This document shows positions 7,471 through 9,643 of a DNA stretch of 9,643 nucleotides, piece by piece. Numbering within the stretch: position 1 is the stretch's first letter; each line of letters begins with the position of its first letter. Origin of the DNA: Aquificota bacterium. Its GTDB lineage: Bacteria > Thermosulfidibacterota > Thermosulfidibacteria > Thermosulfidibacterales > Thermosulfidibacteraceae. The translations under genes and the position numbers were made by a program. The notes under the pieces are model-generated. The model made no database searches. It saw only the letters and a program-made list of their open reading frames with translations, and had not been told where the DNA came from. Where the stretch lies: contig WGAU01000183.1 in the NCBI GenBank assembly GCA_015494645.1, forward strand, positions 1-9,643, read 5' to 3'.

Positions 7471-8022
7471 CTAAATTTTGTTTTTGAAATCTTCCTGCTC
7501 TATCTTCTTCTGAAGCATCAGTATGGCCTGAAGCAGCGCCTCGGGCCTCGGGGGACAACCGGGGATGTAAATGTCAACGGGGATCAATCTATCCACTCCC
7601 TGAACCACCGCATAGCTGTCGTATATACCTCCCCCCACAGCACAGGCACCCATGGCAATAACCCATTTAGGTTCAGGCATCTGATCGTAAACCTTTTTCA
7701 CCACAGGAGCCATTTTCTTGGTGAGGGTCCCTGCCACTATCAGAAGATCCGCCTGTCTGGGAGAAGCCCTAAAAACCTCTGCACCAAATCTCGCCATGTC
7801 AAAACGGGATGCGGCTGTAGCCATCATTTCTATAGCGCAACAGGCAAGACCAAAGGTACAGGGCCAGATGGACCACTTACGAGCCCAATTTACCAGCTTG
7901 TTGAGATTTGTGATCAGAACATTCCCTTCAATAAGGGAAAGCTCCTCCTCTGTGATCTCCTCTTCCTTAGGAGCTGGCACTACAATCTCTATCTCCTTCA
8001 CAGGCTCTCTCTTTACTCCCAT
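7471..8022 (-). CDS. nuoB: NADH-quinone oxidoreductase subunit B (cluster N2)
   Basis: Carries the terminal [4Fe-4S] cluster N2, which reduces quinone at the interface with NuoCD and NuoH. In the 183-residue protein the ligands are the tandem C61-C62 (in FGLACCAIEMM), C127 (MGACAVGGG) and C156 (PGCPPRPEALL). The core begins around residue 35 and is preceded by an acidic, Glu-rich N-terminal extension (about 1-32, with runs such as KEEEITEEE) that is probably flexible. An extra cysteine, C55, stands six residues before the first ligand where relatives usually have a non-Cys residue. The start ATG at 8020-8022 overlaps the end of nuoA by 10 bp. A GAGG lies nine bases upstream (8032-8035), an acceptable but not ideal spacing. 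Confidence 0.97.
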   Translation of the reverse strand: MGVKREPVKEIEIVVPAPKEEEITEEELSLIEGNVLITNLNKLVNWARKWSIWPCTFGLACCAIEMMATAASRFDMARFGAEVFRASPRQADLLIVAGTLTKKMAPVVKKVYDQMPEPKWVIAMGACAVGGGIYDSYAVVQGVDRLIPVDIYIPGCPPRPEALLQAILMLQKKIEQEDFKNKI

Positions 8023-8375
8023 TCCAGCGCCCCTCTACCAAGAACATAAACGTAAATCAGCAAAAAGATCACAATAAACACCACCATCTCTATGTATCCC
8101 CAAAGGCCCATGGACTTGAAGCTCACAGCCCAAGGGTAGGTAAAAACAACCTCAATATCAAAGATAAGAAAGAGCATAGCAATCACATAGTAGTGGACGA
8201 AAAACTTCCTTCTCGCATTCCCCACAGGCTCCACACCACACTCATAGGGAGAACACTTGATAGGATCGGGCTTTTTAGGGCCAAGCAGGGAAGACAAAAG
8301 AACCGACACAGCACCAAAACCAAAGGCCAGCAAAGCCACCAGTATCAGGGGCCAATAAGCATCCTGCAAAGGCAT
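8013..8375 (-). CDS. nuoA: NADH-quinone oxidoreductase subunit A
   Basis: Small membrane subunit (ND3 homologue) and first gene of the operon. With the start used here it has 120 residues, the family norm, and three hydrophobic helices at about 8-31, 58-82 and 92-113. The loop after the first helix has the signature KCSPYECGVEPVGNAR (40-55), including the conserved C46, and the second helix has FDIEVVFTYPW (72-82) with the conserved Asp and Glu. The frame is open further upstream to a GTG at 8421-8423, but the ATG at 8373-8375 is preferred: GGAGG (8382-8386) stands six bases before it, the upstream 16 codons are not typical of NuoA, and that GTG would lie inside the predicted promoter. Confidence 0.95.
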   Translation of the reverse strand: MPLQDAYWPLILVALLAFGFGAVSVLLSSLLGPKKPDPIKCSPYECGVEPVGNARRKFFVHYYVIAMLFLIFDIEVVFTYPWAVSFKSMGLWGYIEMVVFIVIFLLIYVYVLGRGALEWE

Positions 8376-8381
8376 CCTTCC

Positions 8382-8386
8382 CCTCC
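8382..8386 (-). promoter_or_regulatory. Shine-Dalgarno of nuoA (decides its start)
   Basis: GGAGG on the minus strand, six bases before the ATG at 8373-8375. The upstream GTG at 8421-8423 has no such site. This sets the nuoA start 16 codons inside the longest open frame. Confidence 0.85.
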
Positions 8387-8394
8387 GCCAGTGG

Positions 8395-8424
8395 TGTGGG
8401 CTTTTTAGCACGGCTAAACCCACA
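8395..8424 (-). repeat. Bulged inverted repeat over the nuo promoter
   Basis: Outer arms TGTGGG (8395-8400) and CCCACA (8419-8424) and inner arms TTTAGC (8404-8409) and GCTAAA (8413-8418) are all perfectly complementary. They form a 12-bp stem with a three-base loop (8410-8412) and a three-base bulge on one side (8401-8403). The repeat covers the -10 box and the whole spacer of the predicted promoter and ends next to the -35 box. No T run follows on either strand, so it is not an ordinary intrinsic terminator. It could be an operator or, if transcription starts further upstream, a leader hairpin ahead of the nuoA ribosome binding site. Confidence 0.6.
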
Positions 8425-8430
8425 GGTCAA
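8402..8430 (-). promoter_or_regulatory. Predicted sigma-70 type promoter of the nuo operon
   Basis: On the minus strand, TTGACC (8425-8430, five of six to the -35 consensus) is separated by 17 bp from TAAAAA (8402-8407, four of six to the -10 consensus). A TGC directly before the -10 box fits an extended -10 element. Transcription would begin near 8394-8396, giving a leader of about 20 bases that contains the nuoA Shine-Dalgarno. The 30 bp immediately upstream (8431-8460) are about 77% A+T with A and T tracts, as in an UP element. This is consensus matching by eye; no start site has been mapped. Confidence 0.6.
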
Positions 8431-8434
8431 TAGA

Positions 8435-8450
8435 GAAAATGCAAATTTTC
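8435..8450. repeat. Short inverted repeat upstream of the nuo -35 box
   Basis: GAAAAT (8435-8440) and ATTTTC (8445-8450) are perfect inverted copies separated by four bases. The repeat lies four bases upstream of the nuo -35 box, within the A+T-rich UP-like stretch. It may be a regulator site or simply a by-product of A/T tracts. Confidence 0.35.
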
Positions 8451-8456
8451 ACAAAA

Positions 8457-8479
8457 ATGTTTTGACAGTTGAAAAACAT
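8457..8479. repeat. Inverted repeat overlapping the acetyltransferase -35 box
   Basis: ATGTTTT (8457-8463) and AAAACAT (8473-8479) are perfect seven-base inverted arms with nine bases between them. The spacing of about one and a half helical turns between arm centres resembles a dimeric repressor operator, and the repeat covers the TTGACA at 8462-8467. No regulator can be named. Confidence 0.4.
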
Positions 8480-8489
8480 CACTCATAAG
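8462..8489 (+). promoter_or_regulatory. Predicted promoter of the acetyltransferase gene
   Basis: TTGACA (8462-8467, perfect -35) is followed by 16 bp and CATAAG (8484-8489, four of six to the -10 consensus). Transcription would start near 8496, only about nine bases before the ATG at 8505, so the mRNA would be almost leaderless. The -10 match is weak. Confidence 0.45.
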
Positions 8490-8504
8490 TGTAGCCTGTT
8501 TACT

Positions 8505-9035
8505 ATGAACAAACAGGTTAAGCTGCTTGACGGGAGCGAGGTAACCCTAAGATTTCTTGAGCCTAAGGATGTGGATAATTTATATCAGTTTTTCTTGAAG
8601 AGAATCAAAGAAGAAGACCTGCTTCTGTTTAAAGACAACGTTAGGGACTACTATCTCGTGAAATCTTGGTGTGAAAACATTGACCACAACAGAGTCATAC
8701 CAATAGTGGCAGAAGCACCCGATGGGAGTATCATAGGAGTTGGAAGCCTGCACTTCAGACCTCACGGATGGTCAAGAGATGTGGGAAAGATAAGGGTTTC
8801 CATCTGCGCATGGTGCAGGGGAAAAGGGCTGGGCAAAGCCATTGTGGAAGAGCTTATCAACTTAGCAAAAGATAGGGGAATGCGGGCCATCATTGCAGAA
8901 GTCGTATCCCCCCAAAAGGCGGCACTTCAAACCTTAAGAAAAGCCCAATTTGAAGAACAGGCAGTAATAAAGAACATAGCCACTGACCATAAAGGAAACC
9001 CTTTGGACCTTCACATCTTCGTTAAATATCTATGA
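8505..9035 (+). CDS. GNAT-family N-acetyltransferase, substrate unknown
   Basis: A 176-residue single-domain GNAT protein that should transfer an acetyl group from acetyl-CoA to an amine. The acceptor cannot be told from sequence. The N-terminal strand and helix (about 6-33, with RFLEPKDVDNL) resemble the RimJ/RimL-like and general GNAT start. The central strands end in KIRVSICAWC (95-104), followed by the acetyl-CoA pyrophosphate loop RGKGLG (105-110) and its helix, then a strand AIIAEV (128-133) and a helix with a conserved Asn-like position replaced by QKAALQTLRKAQF (137-149). The ATG at 8505 is used rather than the TTG at 8469, because the latter overlaps the predicted -35 box and adds 12 residues before the domain. 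Neither start has a clear Shine-Dalgarno. The gene is divergent from nuoA and its last six bases overlap the end of the convergent EAL gene. Confidence 0.85.
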   Translation: MNKQVKLLDGSEVTLRFLEPKDVDNLYQFFLKRIKEEDLLLFKDNVRDYYLVKSWCENIDHNRVIPIVAEAPDGSIIGVGSLHFRPHGWSRDVGKIRVSICAWCRGKGLGKAIVEELINLAKDRGMRAIIAEVVSPQKAALQTLRKAQFEEQAVIKNIATDHKGNPLDLHIFVKYL

Positions 9036-9643
9036 ACCTGCCGAAGCTACGAACCTCTCAAACTCCTGAGCGGGAAGAGGCTTAGAAAAGTAGTAACCCT
9101 GAAACTCGTGGCAACCCCATTCTTTCAGGGTTTCAAAGTGCTCCTTTGTTTCCACCCCTTCCGCAACCACCTTGACGCCTAAAGCCTCTCCCATCTGCAA
9201 AACCGTTTTTACCACCTTAGCGCTTTTGTCATCTTTGAACATATTGATAACAAAAGTCTTGTCTATCTTAAACTTATCCACAGGAAGGTTTACCAGAGCT
9301 TCAAGGGATGAGTAGCCCGTTCCAAAATCATCCAATGAAATGCTCAAGCCTCTCTTTTTCAGTTCCGCTACAATGGATGAAACCGCCTCCTTGTCCTCAA
9401 AAGCCGCCGTCTCAGTAATTTCAAGCTCCAAAAGTTCCGGAGGAACCTCCTTCAGCACCCAGTCAAACCTGCTAACAAAATTCTGCCCATGAAGCTCCTT
9501 CTGAGAAACATTAACCGCTACCCTCAAATTAAGACCTTTATCCCTCCACCTTTTCATCTGATCTACCACCATCTCCAAGACCACATCGCCTATGGGCAAA
9601 ATCAGACCCACCTCTTCGGCCAAGGGGATAAAATCATCTGGAG
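9030..9643 (-). CDS. EAL-domain protein, probable cyclic-di-GMP phosphodiesterase (partial, N-terminus beyond right edge)
   Basis: The reading frame is open to the window edge, and the first visible residues, PDDFIPLAEEVGLILPIG, already lie inside an EAL domain, so this is the C-terminal 203 residues of a longer protein. EAL domains hydrolyse cyclic-di-GMP to pGpG. Of the catalytic set, the visible members are the Asn of VAVNVS, the Glu-rich ELEITE strand, the metal-binding aspartates of DDFGTGYSS, the Lys of KIDK, the Glu of EGVET and the Gln of QGYYFSKP. Only the EAL motif itself lies outside. The domain therefore looks catalytically competent rather than degenerate. Whether a GGDEF, PAS or membrane sensor part precedes it cannot be seen. 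The TTG inside the frame at 9621-9623 is not a plausible start. It lies on the same strand as nuo, about 650 bp upstream of nuoA. Confidence 0.93.
   Translation of the reverse strand, partial: PDDFIPLAEEVGLILPIGDVVLEMVVDQMKRWRDKGLNLRVAVNVSQKELHGQNFVSRFDWVLKEVPPELLELEITETAAFEDKEAVSSIVAELKKRGLSISLDDFGTGYSSLEALVNLPVDKFKIDKTFVINMFKDDKSAKVVKTVLQMGEALGVKVVAEGVETKEHFETLKEWGCHEFQGYYFSKPLPAQEFERFVASAGS

Noticed and set aside
7423..8049. 208-codon open frame on the plus strand
   Set aside because: It is antisense to the whole of nuoB and parts of its neighbours. The composition (rich in His, Ser, Leu) is that of a shadow frame and no motif is present.
8395..8424. Reading the promoter inverted repeat as an intrinsic terminator
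   Set aside because: Neither strand has a T run after the stem, and it sits directly in front of a well-supported operon start.
9036..9095. Possible terminator after the acetyltransferase gene (CCTCT and AGAGG arms)
   Set aside because: The arms are five bases with a loop of about 17 and no T run follows, and the site is inside the EAL coding region.

Overview
The window carries most of a respiratory complex I (NADH:quinone oxidoreductase, nuo) operon on the minus strand, in the order nuoA-B-CD-E-F-G-H-I-J. nuoJ runs off the left edge, so nuoK-N, if present, lie outside. To the right are a divergently transcribed GNAT-family acetyltransferase (plus strand) and the C-terminal part of an EAL-domain (cyclic-di-GMP phosphodiesterase type) protein on the minus strand, whose start lies beyond the right edge. 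I see no RNA genes, insertion sequences, CRISPR arrays or tRNAs. The only real non-coding stretch is the roughly 130 bp between nuoA and the acetyltransferase gene.

Organism: the proteins are rich in Glu and Lys and poor in Gln. Arg codons are mostly AGG/AGA, Ile is often ATA, and the coding strand is purine-rich. These traits are typical of thermophilic bacteria. The proteins look like those of deep-branching thermophiles (Aquificota, Thermosulfidibacter or Thermodesulfobacteria-like), but this is an impression and I cannot place the genome more exactly. The overall composition is near 50% GC.

Layout: 1-366 partial nuoJ; 370-783 nuoI; 785-1792 nuoH; 1802-4024 nuoG (TTG start); 4028-5299 nuoF; 5309-5797 nuoE (GTG start); 5794-7458 fused nuoCD; 7471-8022 nuoB; 8013-8375 nuoA (start moved inward from the longest ORF); 8376-8504 divergent promoter region with several inverted repeats; 8505-9035 GNAT acetyltransferase; 9030-9643 partial EAL protein. 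Nuo gene gaps range from a 10 bp overlap to 12 bp, so the operon is tightly packed and probably translationally coupled.

How it works: NuoE, F and G form the NADH-oxidising arm, with FMN and the iron-sulfur relay. NuoB, CD and I carry electrons to the quinone site. NuoA, H and J are the first membrane subunits. All expected cluster ligands are present, including the extra N7 cluster ligands of NuoG, so the enzyme looks complete and NADH-dependent as far as it can be seen. The coding genes are conventional. The most unusual element is a bulged 12-bp inverted repeat that coincides with the spacer and -10 box of the predicted nuo promoter.
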